A stretch of DNA of 43,030 nucleotides. Origin: Deltaproteobacteria bacterium (GTDB lineage: Bacteria; Desulfobacterota; Desulfuromonadia; Desulfuromonadales; JAAYDE01). Under the pieces are notes generated by a model. The model saw only the letters and a list, made by a program, of their open reading frames with translations, was not told where the DNA came from and did not search any database. The stretch spans positions 1 through 43,030 of the forward strand of contig JAAYDE010000042.1 of assembly GCA_012729375.1 (NCBI GenBank). The letters run 5' to 3'. Position numbers and translations under genes: made by a program. This document shows positions 9,081 through 16,846 of this stretch, piece by piece. Within the stretch, counting starts at the first letter, position 1; the number at the start of each line of letters is the position of its first letter.

Positions 9081-11454
9081 TCGATCCCTGTTCCTTCGCC
9101 TGGCGCTGCTGATCCTCGGCGGCGGCTCTCTGGTGGTGCTGGCCATCGTCCTTTTCAATCATCTGACGATGCGCAGAACCCTCCTTGACGATCAGGAGCG
9201 CTACTACACGGCTCTCGCTTCTTCCTCCGCCTACAAATTCAATCTGCAGCTCCTGCAGGCGCAGAAGGTGGTGGACGAGGCCGCCGCTCTTTTTTCGGCA
9301 CTGCCCCACAACAAGGGCACGGCCCTGAACCTTCTGGGGCGGATCCTGAGCCGGAATCCCGACATCTACGGCAGTGCCATCGCTTTGGCTGGAGGTCAGC
9401 AGGCGGCCGGTTTCCAAATCCTCTACTCGTGGCGGGCGGGGGATCGTATGCAGACCATGGAGCGTTCCCAGCCCGAACAGGACTACCAGAGCGACTGGTT
9501 CTACCTTCCCTATCATCTGCGCAAGCCGGTGTGGACAGATCCATATTATGACGCCGACGCCGGCACGCTGATGGTTACCTACAGCGCCCCGGTGGTGGAT
9601 CGGCGGCGGGTGGTGGCGGTCATCACCTGTGACCTTTCCCTAGAGGGACTGAAGGCCAGTCTTTCGGAGCTCGAATTGGGCAGGCACGGCAATCCGCTGC
9701 TGATCTCCCGTTTCGGCAAGATCATCCTTCACCCCCGCAGCGAATGGGTTCACAAGGAGACCTTATACAGCCTTGCCGAAGGAGCGCAAAATGCCGAAGA
9801 CCGGGAGACCTTGCTGGCCGTGTCCCGCGAACTGACGGCCAAGGAATCGGGAAGCCTGCGTTTCCGGCAGCCCGGTAAGCGGACCTACGCTTGGCTCTAC
9901 TTTGGCTCCGTGCCCCTCACCGAGTGGAAAATCGGTTTCCTCATTCCCGAAGAACAGATACTAGCCCCGGTCGTGAACCTGGGGATCAAAACCGTTTTGA
10001 TTGCCTTGACCGGCGTTCTGCTGCTGCTGGTTCCGGCCTTTTTCATCGCCGCCGCCATCACCAAACCGCTTCAGGTTCTTGTCCGGGCGGCGGACAGGTT
10101 GGCGGGGGGGGATTTCGAGGCACCTCTGCCGGCCGACGGACGCACCGATGAGATCGGTCGCCTGATCGTTGCCTTTGACGGCATGCGCACCGACCTGCAG
10201 AGTTATATCTCCGAGCTGACCCGGACCACAGCGGAAAAGGAAAAGATTGCCAGCGAGCTCTCCATCGCCCGCGAGATCCAGCACGGCATCCTGCCCAAGA
10301 TCTTTCCCCCGTTTCCCCAGCGTTCCGGTCTCGATCTTTACGCCATGCTCTCCTCGGCACGCGAGGTGGGTGGGGATCTGTACGATTTCACCCTGCTGGA
10401 CGAGGATCGTCTTTATTTCTGCATCGGTGATGTCTCCGGCAAAGGGGTACCCGCTTCCCTTTTCATGGCGGTGGGCAAGACTCTGCTCAAGTCGACCGTA
10501 CAGACTCTTCAGGATCCCGCCAAAGCCTTGTTTCACGTCAACAACGAACTGGCCGAGGGCAACGACACCTGCATGTTCATCACCCTCTTCTGCGGCATTC
10601 TCGATCTCCGAACCAATGAATTGGTCTACGCCAACGCCGGGCACAACCCACCCGTCCTTTTTGACCGGGACCGGGCTTCCTTCCTTGACCTGATCTTTTC
10701 TCCTCCCCTGGCCGCCATGCCCGACAGCCCATACCAGAACCAGCGTCTCGTTCTTCCGGCGGATGCCAAACTGCTGCTCTACACCGATGGGGTCACTGAG
10801 GCGATGAATCCACAACTGGAACTCTTCGGCGAGGAGCGACTGCTGGCCTTTCTTCGCGGCCAGCCCCGGCAGACGGCGGAAGGGTGTGTCTCCCAGTTGG
10901 TCAAGACGGTGGCGGAATTCGCTCAGGGCGCCGAACAGTCGGACGACATCACCCTGCTGTGCCTTTCCTATGGGAGTTCGCGGCCGTCAGCCGCAGGGAA
11001 CGGCACCTCGCCGACCAGCCTGCTGGTAGTTACCAATCATCATGCGGAACTTCCCCGCCTGGTGACCTGGCTGGAGGGTCTGCAGACGCGCCTCGAATGG
11101 TCTGATGATTTGGTGGGGCAGATCAACCTGATCCTCGAGGAATGGCTGGTCAATGTGATGAGCTATGCCTTTGACGATGACCAGCTCCATGAAATAGAAA
11201 TCAGGCTGTGGCAAAAGGAAAAGGAATTGCGGATCGAGGTTCGCGACGATGGAAAACCTTTCGACCCGACAACGCAGACCGAACCGGATCTCGGCCTTTC
11301 CCTCGAAGAGCGCCCCATCGGGGGGCTGGGGATCCTCTTCATCCGCAACAGCCTGGATGAACTCCGCTACCAGCGCCAGGAGGGCGAAAACGTCGTCACC
11401 ATGGTAAAACGGCTGGAAACGCCCGGCCGGGAGCTTCCCCATGCCGAAACCTGA
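9037..11454 (+). CDS. Cache-HAMP-SpoIIE phosphatase with C-terminal HATPase (partner-switching regulator)
   Basis: Inner-membrane signal protein that should both dephosphorylate and phosphorylate STAS-domain partners. Order (805-aa numbering): TM1 about 16-44; periplasmic Cache sensor about 48-310; TM2 about 314-340; HAMP to about 395; PP2C/SpoIIE phosphatase about 410-645 with AREIQHGILPKI, the metal-binding AREVGGDLYDF, IGDVSGKGVPASLFMA, YANAGHNPP, LYTDGVTEAMN and EQSDDITLL; then an RsbW/SpoIIAB-like HATPase about 660-795 with N-box LILEEWLVNVMSYAF, G1 box RDDGKPFDP and G2 box GGLGILFI. Two starts are plausible: the ATG at 9037 (GGAG 7 bases upstream, 44-bp overlap with the preceding gene) and an in-frame GTG at 9067 (GGAG 6 bases upstream, 14-bp overlap). 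Likely targets are the STAS proteins encoded at 13288-16736. Confidence 0.92.
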   Translation: MVILLHPERSVAYINRSLFLRLALLILGGGSLVVLAIVLFNHLTMRRTLLDDQERYYTALASSSAYKFNLQLLQAQKVVDEAAALFSALPHNKGTALNLLGRILSRNPDIYGSAIALAGGQQAAGFQILYSWRAGDRMQTMERSQPEQDYQSDWFYLPYHLRKPVWTDPYYDADAGTLMVTYSAPVVDRRRVVAVITCDLSLEGLKASLSELELGRHGNPLLISRFGKIILHPRSEWVHKETLYSLAEGAQNAEDRETLLAVSRELTAKESGSLRFRQPGKRTYAWLYFGSVPLTEWKIGFLIPEEQILAPVVNLGIKTVLIALTGVLLLLVPAFFIAAAITKPLQVLVRAADRLAGGDFEAPLPADGRTDEIGRLIVAFDGMRTDLQSYISELTRTTAEKEKIASELSIAREIQHGILPKIFPPFPQRSGLDLYAMLSSAREVGGDLYDFTLLDEDRLYFCIGDVSGKGVPASLFMAVGKTLLKSTVQTLQDPAKALFHVNNELAEGNDTCMFITLFCGILDLRTNELVYANAGHNPPVLFDRDRASFLDLIFSPPLAAMPDSPYQNQRLVLPADAKLLLYTDGVTEAMNPQLELFGEERLLAFLRGQPRQTAEGCVSQLVKTVAEFAQGAEQSDDITLLCLSYGSSRPSAAGNGTSPTSLLVVTNHHAELPRLVTWLEGLQTRLEWSDDLVGQINLILEEWLVNVMSYAFDDDQLHEIEIRLWQKEKELRIEVRDDGKPFDPTTQTEPDLGLSLEERPIGGLGILFIRNSLDELRYQRQEGENVVTMVKRLETPGRELPHAET

Positions 11455-11544
11455 GCCTTTCGAGAGGATTTTTTCTTTCAAGGAAGGTGCGGAAAAACCC
11501 GCCGCGGTGCAGGGATAAGCGGCTGTTCCGGTTTCTGCGAGGGT

Positions 11545-12357
11545 TCAGCGGTACTGCCCCATGAGCATAACGGCGGCCGATTCGCTGAACAGATCCCGTT
11601 TTGTCACCCGGTTGAAGGTCTCGACCAGGTCGGGAATGCGCACCCGCCGCTTCATTTCGCCGTGGTAGTCCTCGACGATTTTTCCCCGATGCATCATGAT
11701 GATCCGCTCGGGCATGGCGACGGCCTGCTGCATGGAATGGGTCACCATCAAAGCGGTCAGCTTGTCCCTGGCGATGATCTCGCTGGTCAGTTCGGCAACC
11801 TTGGCGGCGCTTTTGGGGTCGAGAGCGGCTGTATGCTCGTCCAGAAGCAGGATCCGCGGCCGCAGCCAGGTCGCCATCAGCAGGGTCAGGGCCTGGCGCT
11901 GGCCGCCGGAGAGGGTGCCTATGGGGTTGTCCAGGCGATCCTCCAGGCCCATTTTCAATGCCCGCACCCGCGCGCCGATCTCTTCCCTCGTGTTCCGATC
12001 CACAGCCCATCCCAGACCTCGTCTCCTGCCCCTCTTCATGGCCATGACGATATTTTCGGCGATACTCATCTCGGCGGCGGTGCCGGCGAAGGGATTCTGG
12101 AAAACCCGTCCGATGAGGGCTGCGCGTTTGAATTCCGGCCAACGAGTGATGTCGATGCCGTCGAGAATGATTCTCCCTTCATCGGGTTGGAAGGTGCCCG
12201 CGATGGCGTTCAGGACGGTGCTTTTCCCCGAGCCGTTGGTGCCGATAATGGCGCTGAACCCCCCCTCGGCGAGGGTGAAGTCCACCCCTTGAAGGGCTCT
12301 CACCTCGTTGACCGTGCCGGGCGAAAAGGTCTTGGACAGATTTTTAACTTCCAGCAT
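11545..12357 (-). CDS. ABC transporter ATP-binding protein (TrpZ/branched-chain-like)
   Basis: Cytoplasmic ATPase subunit of an importer. Walker A GTNGSGKSTVLN, Q-loop FQNPFAGTAAEM, signature LSGGQRQALTLLMA, Walker B RILLLDEHTAALDP and switch His in VTHSMQQAV. 270 aa. The D-E-H-T-A-A-L-D-P variant of the Walker B/D-loop and the F-Q-N-P-F-A-G-T segment are typical of ATPases that serve ABC_sub_bind (TrpX-type) receptors. Its start overlaps the end of the permease gene by 14 bases, so the two are translationally coupled. It is the last gene of the - strand arm and meets the SpoIIE gene tail to tail with a 90-base gap. The substrate is unknown; amino acid or a related small organic molecule is inferred from the family only. 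Confidence 0.92.
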   Translation of the reverse strand: MLEVKNLSKTFSPGTVNEVRALQGVDFTLAEGGFSAIIGTNGSGKSTVLNAIAGTFQPDEGRIILDGIDITRWPEFKRAALIGRVFQNPFAGTAAEMSIAENIVMAMKRGRRRGLGWAVDRNTREEIGARVRALKMGLEDRLDNPIGTLSGGQRQALTLLMATWLRPRILLLDEHTAALDPKSAAKVAELTSEIIARDKLTALMVTHSMQQAVAMPERIIMMHRGKIVEDYHGEMKRRVRIPDLVETFNRVTKRDLFSESAAVMLMGQYR

Positions 12358-13291
12358 GGCTGTCTCCTTGGCGAAGCCGGGCCTTTATCCTGCCGCCGAG
12401 GGCCGGAGCGATCAGGGCCAGGAAGACGAAAACGGCGGTGACCAGCTTAAGATCGTTGGGGTTCAGGCCCCAGCGCAGGGCGATGGCGATCAGCAGGCGA
12501 AAGAGGATGGTCCCCAAAATGGTGCCGCAAATCATCAGACCGATGCCATTGTGGCGCACCAGGGCCTCGCCGATGATAATGCTGGCCAGGCCCCAGACCA
12601 TCATGCCGATGCCCATCTGCACATCGGAAAAGCCTTGGTATTGGGCCAGCAGCGATCCGGCAAGGGCGACCAGGCCGTTGGCCAGAGCCAGGCCGAAAAC
12701 CACTGCGGCCTGATGGTTGAAACCCTGGGCCCGGGCCATTTGGGGATTGTTTCCCGCGGCCCGCAGAGCGGTTCCCAGATGGGTAAGAAGGAAATAGCGC
12801 AACAGCAGGGCGCTGGCGACGCAGATCAGGAGGCTGCTGACAAAGGCCGCCACATCGGCGATCGGCACCGGCCAGCCGAGCAGATCGATCTTGCCGCCGG
12901 CTCCCGCCAAAATGGCCACCAGCCCTTCGGCGCCATCGGCGACTTTGGGCACGTCGAGGAGGGGGATGTTGCTGCGCCCCATGATCCGCAGGTTGATGGA
13001 GTAGAGGGCTGTCATCACCAGAATCCCCGACAGCAATTCCTGGATGTGGAAACGGGTATGGAGAATCCCGGTGACCGCTCCGGCGGCACACCCTGCCGCC
13101 GTGGCCAGCAAAACCGCCGGCCAGGGATCCATCCCGGAGGCGAGACAGACCGCCGTCACCGAAGAGCCGAGGGTGATGGTGCCGTCCACGGAGATATCGG
13201 TAAAGCGGATCATGCGGAAACTGATCAGCATCCCCAGGGAGAGCAGGGCGAGAATCAGCCCCATGGTGAAGGCCCCGAGAACCAGGCTCAT
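12344..13291 (-). CDS. ABC transporter permease (BPD_transp_2 / TrpY-like)
   Basis: Multi-spanning inner-membrane subunit of 315 aa, partner of the adjacent ATPase. The N-terminal LILALLSLGMLISFRMIRFTD and the following DISVDGTITLGSSV are characteristic of the branched-chain/TrpY permease family, as is the EAA-like region ALRAAGNNPQMARAQGFN that contacts the ATPase. About eight to nine hydrophobic segments are visible. Its ATG overlaps the TGA of the upstream STAS gene by four bases (ATGA), so STAS protein, permease and ATPase are made from one message. No binding protein is in this arm; the three-domain binding protein at 5125-7956 is the obvious candidate. Confidence 0.92.
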   Translation of the reverse strand: MSLVLGAFTMGLILALLSLGMLISFRMIRFTDISVDGTITLGSSVTAVCLASGMDPWPAVLLATAAGCAAGAVTGILHTRFHIQELLSGILVMTALYSINLRIMGRSNIPLLDVPKVADGAEGLVAILAGAGGKIDLLGWPVPIADVAAFVSSLLICVASALLLRYFLLTHLGTALRAAGNNPQMARAQGFNHQAAVVFGLALANGLVALAGSLLAQYQGFSDVQMGIGMMVWGLASIIIGEALVRHNGIGLMICGTILGTILFRLLIAIALRWGLNPNDLKLVTAVFVFLALIAPALGGRIKARLRQGDSHAGS

Positions 13292-14538
13292 AACAGATCA
13301 CCCCCTTCAACAATGGCTCCGAACCAGCAGGCACCCTGGAAGAGAGCGCTTTCCCCCAACCCATCGCCGGGCCGGTCGTCGTTCACCAGATGAAGAACGG
13401 CGCGGGGCGAAGCGCCACCGAACAGGCGCGCTGCCATCGCCATCGATGCGATGGGCCCGTTGGGCAGCATCTGGAAAGGCAGTACGGCGGCATGCATATG
13501 GGAGCGGATCGAACGTCTCCCCGTCGCCATCAAAGATGACGACGAGGCGACGGGGCTGTTCTCTTCCGAGCCGGAGTGTTCAGGAATTTTTCGCGCCACG
13601 CCGACGATCACCGCTTGCTCCCGGGCAAAGACGCGCTCGCCGCTGAAAATCAACCACTCCTTGATCTGCGGGTAGCCAACCTCCGTTTGTTCATGAAGAC
13701 GTCCCGGCGAGGCGATAAGGGCGGCGCCGACCAATCCCTCGATCTCACCGGCGGCAATAAAGCCGATGGTGGTGGTAGCGGCGATGGTGAACATCTCTTC
13801 CAGCAGGGCGGAAACGGTATAGCAGGGATGGTCGTCAGCAGCGCGGAAACGCAAGAGGTGGCCGGGCGCGCCCCGGCAGAACAGGGCCTGCGCGCAGTGC
13901 AGGGAGGGCACGAATTCTCCTTCGCTGAGGAGGCAGTCGGGGCGTCCACGTTCATCGGGGGGCTGCACCGCCACATGGCCGTGGACGGCGACAAACTCAC
14001 CGAGATAGTTTCTGGCCGCTTCGTAGCTCGCGCCGGCGCCGCCGATGCCCAGTCCGAAACCATCCCTGGGAAAAGAGAGCTCTCGGCTCCGTTGCCGGTC
14101 CACCGGTTGCCAGGGGCGCCAGGCGTCGACGATCTCCAGGCGGAGACCGCTGTCGACGTCCCCTGGGAAATGCTCCAGGCTGGGTGCAACCGGGGCCACA
14201 CCGGGATGCTTTCGCGCCGGATCCACTTCCGGCAAAGGGGCATCGGAGAGCCATTGACCCAGTCCCGATTTGCGCAGGGTTTCGCTGACCATGGAGGTGC
14301 TTTTGGCGATAAGGAAGGTGCCACCGATGGCCCGCAGTTCCTTGTAGACCGCCATCAAGGCGCGGATGCCCATCGAACTGAGAAAGGAGAGGGCGGCGGC
14401 ATCCAGAATGATGTGATGCTCTCCGGCGCGGATGCGCTGCAGCAGGTGTTCCTGGAAGAATTCCGACCAGGAGGCGTCGAGCCTTCCCGAAGCGGTGATG
14501 ATCAGATGCCGGTCAACTTTCCTTTCCTGCAACTCCAT
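13288..14538 (-). CDS. STAS-domain protein with large unassigned C-terminal domain
   Basis: 416 aa. Residues 1-105 are a STAS (anti-sigma-factor antagonist) domain: LIITASGRLDASWSEFF, HIILDAAALSFLSSMGIRAL, with the S-S-M-G segment in the place of the serine that RsbW-type kinases phosphorylate. The remaining ~300 residues form a domain I cannot assign. It contains FGLGIGGAGASYEAARNYLG, a P-D-x-L element, EIEGLVGAALIASPGR and a repeated Ser-rich segment (SPVASSSSLMATGRRS), with an HLVNDDRPGDG-like end. It is soluble, without membrane spans. The start lies one base after the stop of the upstream cNMP-like reading frame and the end overlaps the permease start, so it belongs to the same operon. 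Inference: it is a substrate of the Cache-SpoIIE-HATPase protein and its C-terminal domain carries the output. Confidence 0.8.
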   Translation of the reverse strand: MELQERKVDRHLIITASGRLDASWSEFFQEHLLQRIRAGEHHIILDAAALSFLSSMGIRALMAVYKELRAIGGTFLIAKSTSMVSETLRKSGLGQWLSDAPLPEVDPARKHPGVAPVAPSLEHFPGDVDSGLRLEIVDAWRPWQPVDRQRSRELSFPRDGFGLGIGGAGASYEAARNYLGEFVAVHGHVAVQPPDERGRPDCLLSEGEFVPSLHCAQALFCRGAPGHLLRFRAADDHPCYTVSALLEEMFTIAATTTIGFIAAGEIEGLVGAALIASPGRLHEQTEVGYPQIKEWLIFSGERVFAREQAVIVGVARKIPEHSGSEENSPVASSSSLMATGRRSIRSHMHAAVLPFQMLPNGPIASMAMAARLFGGASPRAVLHLVNDDRPGDGLGESALFQGACWFGAIVEGGDLL

Positions 14539-14539
14539 T

Positions 14540-14926
14540 TCACAAACCTTTTGACGAAGTTTTCGACAGGATATAGCGGTCCAGCTCCAAGGCCAGGGCG
14601 GGGGACTCCCCTTCGAGGCGGCGCCGTCCTTCGGGCGCCAGGAGAAAGACCCGGAGTTCCGTGGCCGCGCTCAGCGCTCCTTCCGCCGGCGCCCCCTGGA
14701 ACTGGGCGTGGGGGTAGAGGACGGCGCCGGCTTCCCACTCCCTTCGGGCCGTTTTTTCAGCACCGGTTTCACAGCTTTCCCCGGCGATAAGGAACATCGT
14801 GCCCGGTACCGGCTCGCCGCCGCGGAGAACGGTTTCATCCCGGGCGAAGGAGAGGGTCCGGCCATAGCCGGAGACCCTTTCCACCAGCGATTCGCACCAT
14901 TCCAGCCGCTCCAGGCGCAGCATCAT
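14540..14926 (-). CDS. Cyclic-nucleotide-binding-like domain fragment (C-terminal part of the split SulP protein)
   Basis: 128 aa as read from the ATG at 14926; no ribosome site is evident. It resembles a degenerate cNMP-binding/cupin-like beta-roll: VSGYGRTLSFARDETVLRGG, PGTMFLIAGESCE, EWEAGAVLYPHAQFQG, TELRVFLLAPEGRRRL. The frame continues upstream without a stop as far as the G7 run at 15016-15022. Skipping one G there joins it smoothly to the STAS part of the SulP transporter (reading E-R-G-E-E-L-L-L-A-K-A-H-E-R-L-A). SulP-STAS proteins with a C-terminal cNMP-like domain are a known architecture. I therefore think this is the 3' end of the SulP gene rather than an independent gene. Confidence 0.6.
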   Translation of the reverse strand: MMLRLERLEWCESLVERVSGYGRTLSFARDETVLRGGEPVPGTMFLIAGESCETGAEKTARREWEAGAVLYPHAQFQGAPAEGALSAATELRVFLLAPEGRRRLEGESPALALELDRYILSKTSSKGL

Positions 14927-16736
14927 TTCGTCGACGGCGGCATCGAAAAGGGCGCTGCGCCGGTCTTCGCCATCCTGGGCGAGACGCTCGTGGGCTTTGG
15001 CCAGCAGCAGTTCTTCCCCCCCTTTCGAGAGCGCTTTCCAGATCCTTTGCCGGCCACGCCAGCAGGCCTTCGCCCTGGCGGCACAGGGATTGTTCCAGGG
15101 CCGGCGGGCAGTGGGAGAGGAAGGTGTGGATACCGGCCTTGGCGGTGATCTGCAGCAAACGCTGGAAGTTATTGTCCGCCGATATATCGAAGCCGGTTAC
15201 CCGGCGGAAATCGAGAAAGAGCAGGCGGACGGGATCGGCAAGCCGGCCCCGGACCTGTTCCACGAAAGCACTGGCCGAGCCGAAGAAGAGGTAGCCGGTC
15301 AGTTCGAAGCCGAGGGCTGATTCCCCTTCCATAGCCAGCAGATGGCGGTCGGGGACCGAGCGTTGTTTGCGGCTGTGGCGCTGCCGCAGATCGAAAACGG
15401 CGTGAATCGGCGACACGCGGCTGAAACGGAACACGAAAATCATCAGCGTGGCCGCCATGCCGACGGCCACGCCGGGGAGGAAACCCTTCCACACGATCGT
15501 CAGGGTGATGAAGAGTATCAGCAGGTAATCGAGGAACGGCATTTTTGTGACGGTCAGCACCAACCAATCCCAGAAGAAAAAGAGGCCCAGCAGAACCAGG
15601 AGGGAGCCCAGCAGGGGCGTGGGAAACCAGGTCAGGAGCCAGCCGCCGATGAACAGAACGGAGCAGACCATGGTTGTTGAGACCACTCCGCACAAGCGGG
15701 TGACGGCGCCGGTTTTGACACCGAGCATGGTCAGCGACAGGGCGCTGTATCCCGGCAGGGATCCCCCCAGGCCGGCAACGAGATTGGCGGCGCCCAAGGT
15801 TTTGAATTCGCGGTTGAGATCGATATCCTCGGCCGCGGCCACCTCGATGCCGCTGGTGTTGAGCAGCATGCCCAGGGTCGAGATCAGGGCGACGGTCAGG
15901 GCCAGAGGGGTATGGCGGAAAACCAGTTCCCAGTGGATGGCCGCCAGCGAGTCGAAGGAAAAGACCGGCCAGAGGCCGCCGTCCGGAACGCCGGAAATCA
16001 GCAAGCCGCTTTTTCGAAAAGCCTCCAGGGGCCGCCCGGAAAGGGCAAAGGCCGAGTAATAACCGGCCACTCCGGCCACCAGAGCCATCGGCAGAAACAG
16101 ATAATGGGGATACCGTTGCATGAGGATGAAAAGGAGCAGGGCGAAAACCAGGCCGGGAACTCCTTTCCAGAGCATTTCCGGGGAAAGGAACAGGTGCAGG
16201 TTGCCCAGGGTCGGGGTCAGGCCGCATATGACGCCGATCCCGCCGTGAATCAGCAGGCATCCGGAGCCGGCCAGAAACCCGCCGACGACCGGAAAGGGAA
16301 CGAAGCGGAAAAGGTTGGCCAACTGATAGCGGCCGATGAGGAGATAGGCGATTCCGGTCACCAGGGAAGAAAGGAAGAGAATGGCCGTCAAAGTCATAAA
16401 AGCCGCCTCTCCGGAATGCTGGAGAAGGGTGGCCGCGATCGGTGTTGCCGCCACGAGGGTCGCGGTGGGGGCATCCTGGGTGATGGCCACATTGCATTTG
16501 ATGCCGCTCAGCAGCAGGACGGCGACGCCCATGACACCGGTCCCGAAGAGGGTCAGGCCGGCTCCGCGGGTGGCGAAGCCCGCCATGTCGCCGGAAAAGA
16601 TCATGGCGGCGAAGGATACAGAGATGAGCACCAGCAGAGTGCCGTTGATCGCTCCCGTAAAGAGGGCGGGCAACACTTTGGGTGAGGCCAGATCGTTTGC
16701 CAGCTCAGCAAGGACGGAGAATTTTCTTTCAGTCAT
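14835..16736 (-). CDS. SulP-family anion transporter with STAS domain, 3' end frameshifted
   Basis: Inner-membrane transporter of the SulP (SLC26-like) family; members carry sulfate, bicarbonate, C4-dicarboxylates or other anions. Residues about 18-440 hold some ten to twelve hydrophobic segments with the SulP landmark AITQDAPTATLVAA (the expected T-x-D-x-P-T/S-A element), LGMLLNTSGIEVAAAEDIDLNRE and the GLGGSLPGYSALSLT motif. Residues about 465-570 form a STAS domain with LLFLDFRRVTGFDISADN. From about residue 571 the frame becomes arginine-rich and unlike any domain (RPAQRPFRCRRRRNDAAPG), because of an extra base in the G7 run at 15016-15022. Corrected, the protein would be 731 aa ending at 14540 with a cNMP-like domain. 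It is the first gene of the - arm; the next upstream gene on this strand ends 110 bases away. Confidence 0.9.
   Translation of the reverse strand: MTERKFSVLAELANDLASPKVLPALFTGAINGTLLVLISVSFAAMIFSGDMAGFATRGAGLTLFGTGVMGVAVLLLSGIKCNVAITQDAPTATLVAATPIAATLLQHSGEAAFMTLTAILFLSSLVTGIAYLLIGRYQLANLFRFVPFPVVGGFLAGSGCLLIHGGIGVICGLTPTLGNLHLFLSPEMLWKGVPGLVFALLLFILMQRYPHYLFLPMALVAGVAGYYSAFALSGRPLEAFRKSGLLISGVPDGGLWPVFSFDSLAAIHWELVFRHTPLALTVALISTLGMLLNTSGIEVAAAEDIDLNREFKTLGAANLVAGLGGSLPGYSALSLTMLGVKTGAVTRLCGVVSTTMVCSVLFIGGWLLTWFPTPLLGSLLVLLGLFFFWDWLVLTVTKMPFLDYLLILFITLTIVWKGFLPGVAVGMAATLMIFVFRFSRVSPIHAVFDLRQRHSRKQRSVPDRHLLAMEGESALGFELTGYLFFGSASAFVEQVRGRLADPVRLLFLDFRRVTGFDISADNNFQRLLQITAKAGIHTFLSHCPPALEQSLCRQGEGLLAWPAKDLESALERGGRTAAGQSPRASRPGWRRPAQRPFRCRRRRNDAAPGAAGMVRIAGGKGLRLWPDPLLRPG
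15016..15022 (-). other. G7 homopolymer where the SulP reading frame breaks
   Basis: On the coding (-) strand the sequence is GAAAGGGGGGGAAGAA. Read as seven Gs, the SulP frame runs into arginine-rich nonsense. Read as six, it continues into an open frame that becomes the cNMP-like domain. It could be an assembly or sequencing error, a real one-base insertion (phase variation or decay), or a slippage site. Confidence 0.8.
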
Positions 16737-16846
16737 CGGCAGTTTCGGCCTTCAGTCAACCCTTTTGCAATGTCTGCTGTAAACCCCTGAGGTGCGCAAC
16801 GGCCGCCCCGGGGGCGCTATCCATTTGCAAGCAAAAAATCGTCCAA

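Noticed and set aside
12308..13393. 361-codon + frame opposite the ABC permease
   Set aside because: Glu/Gly/Gln-rich antisense shadow of a membrane protein gene.
16804..16816. CGCCCCGGGGGCG palindrome after the NlpC gene
   Set aside because: Too small a loop and no T-run on either strand; not called a terminator.
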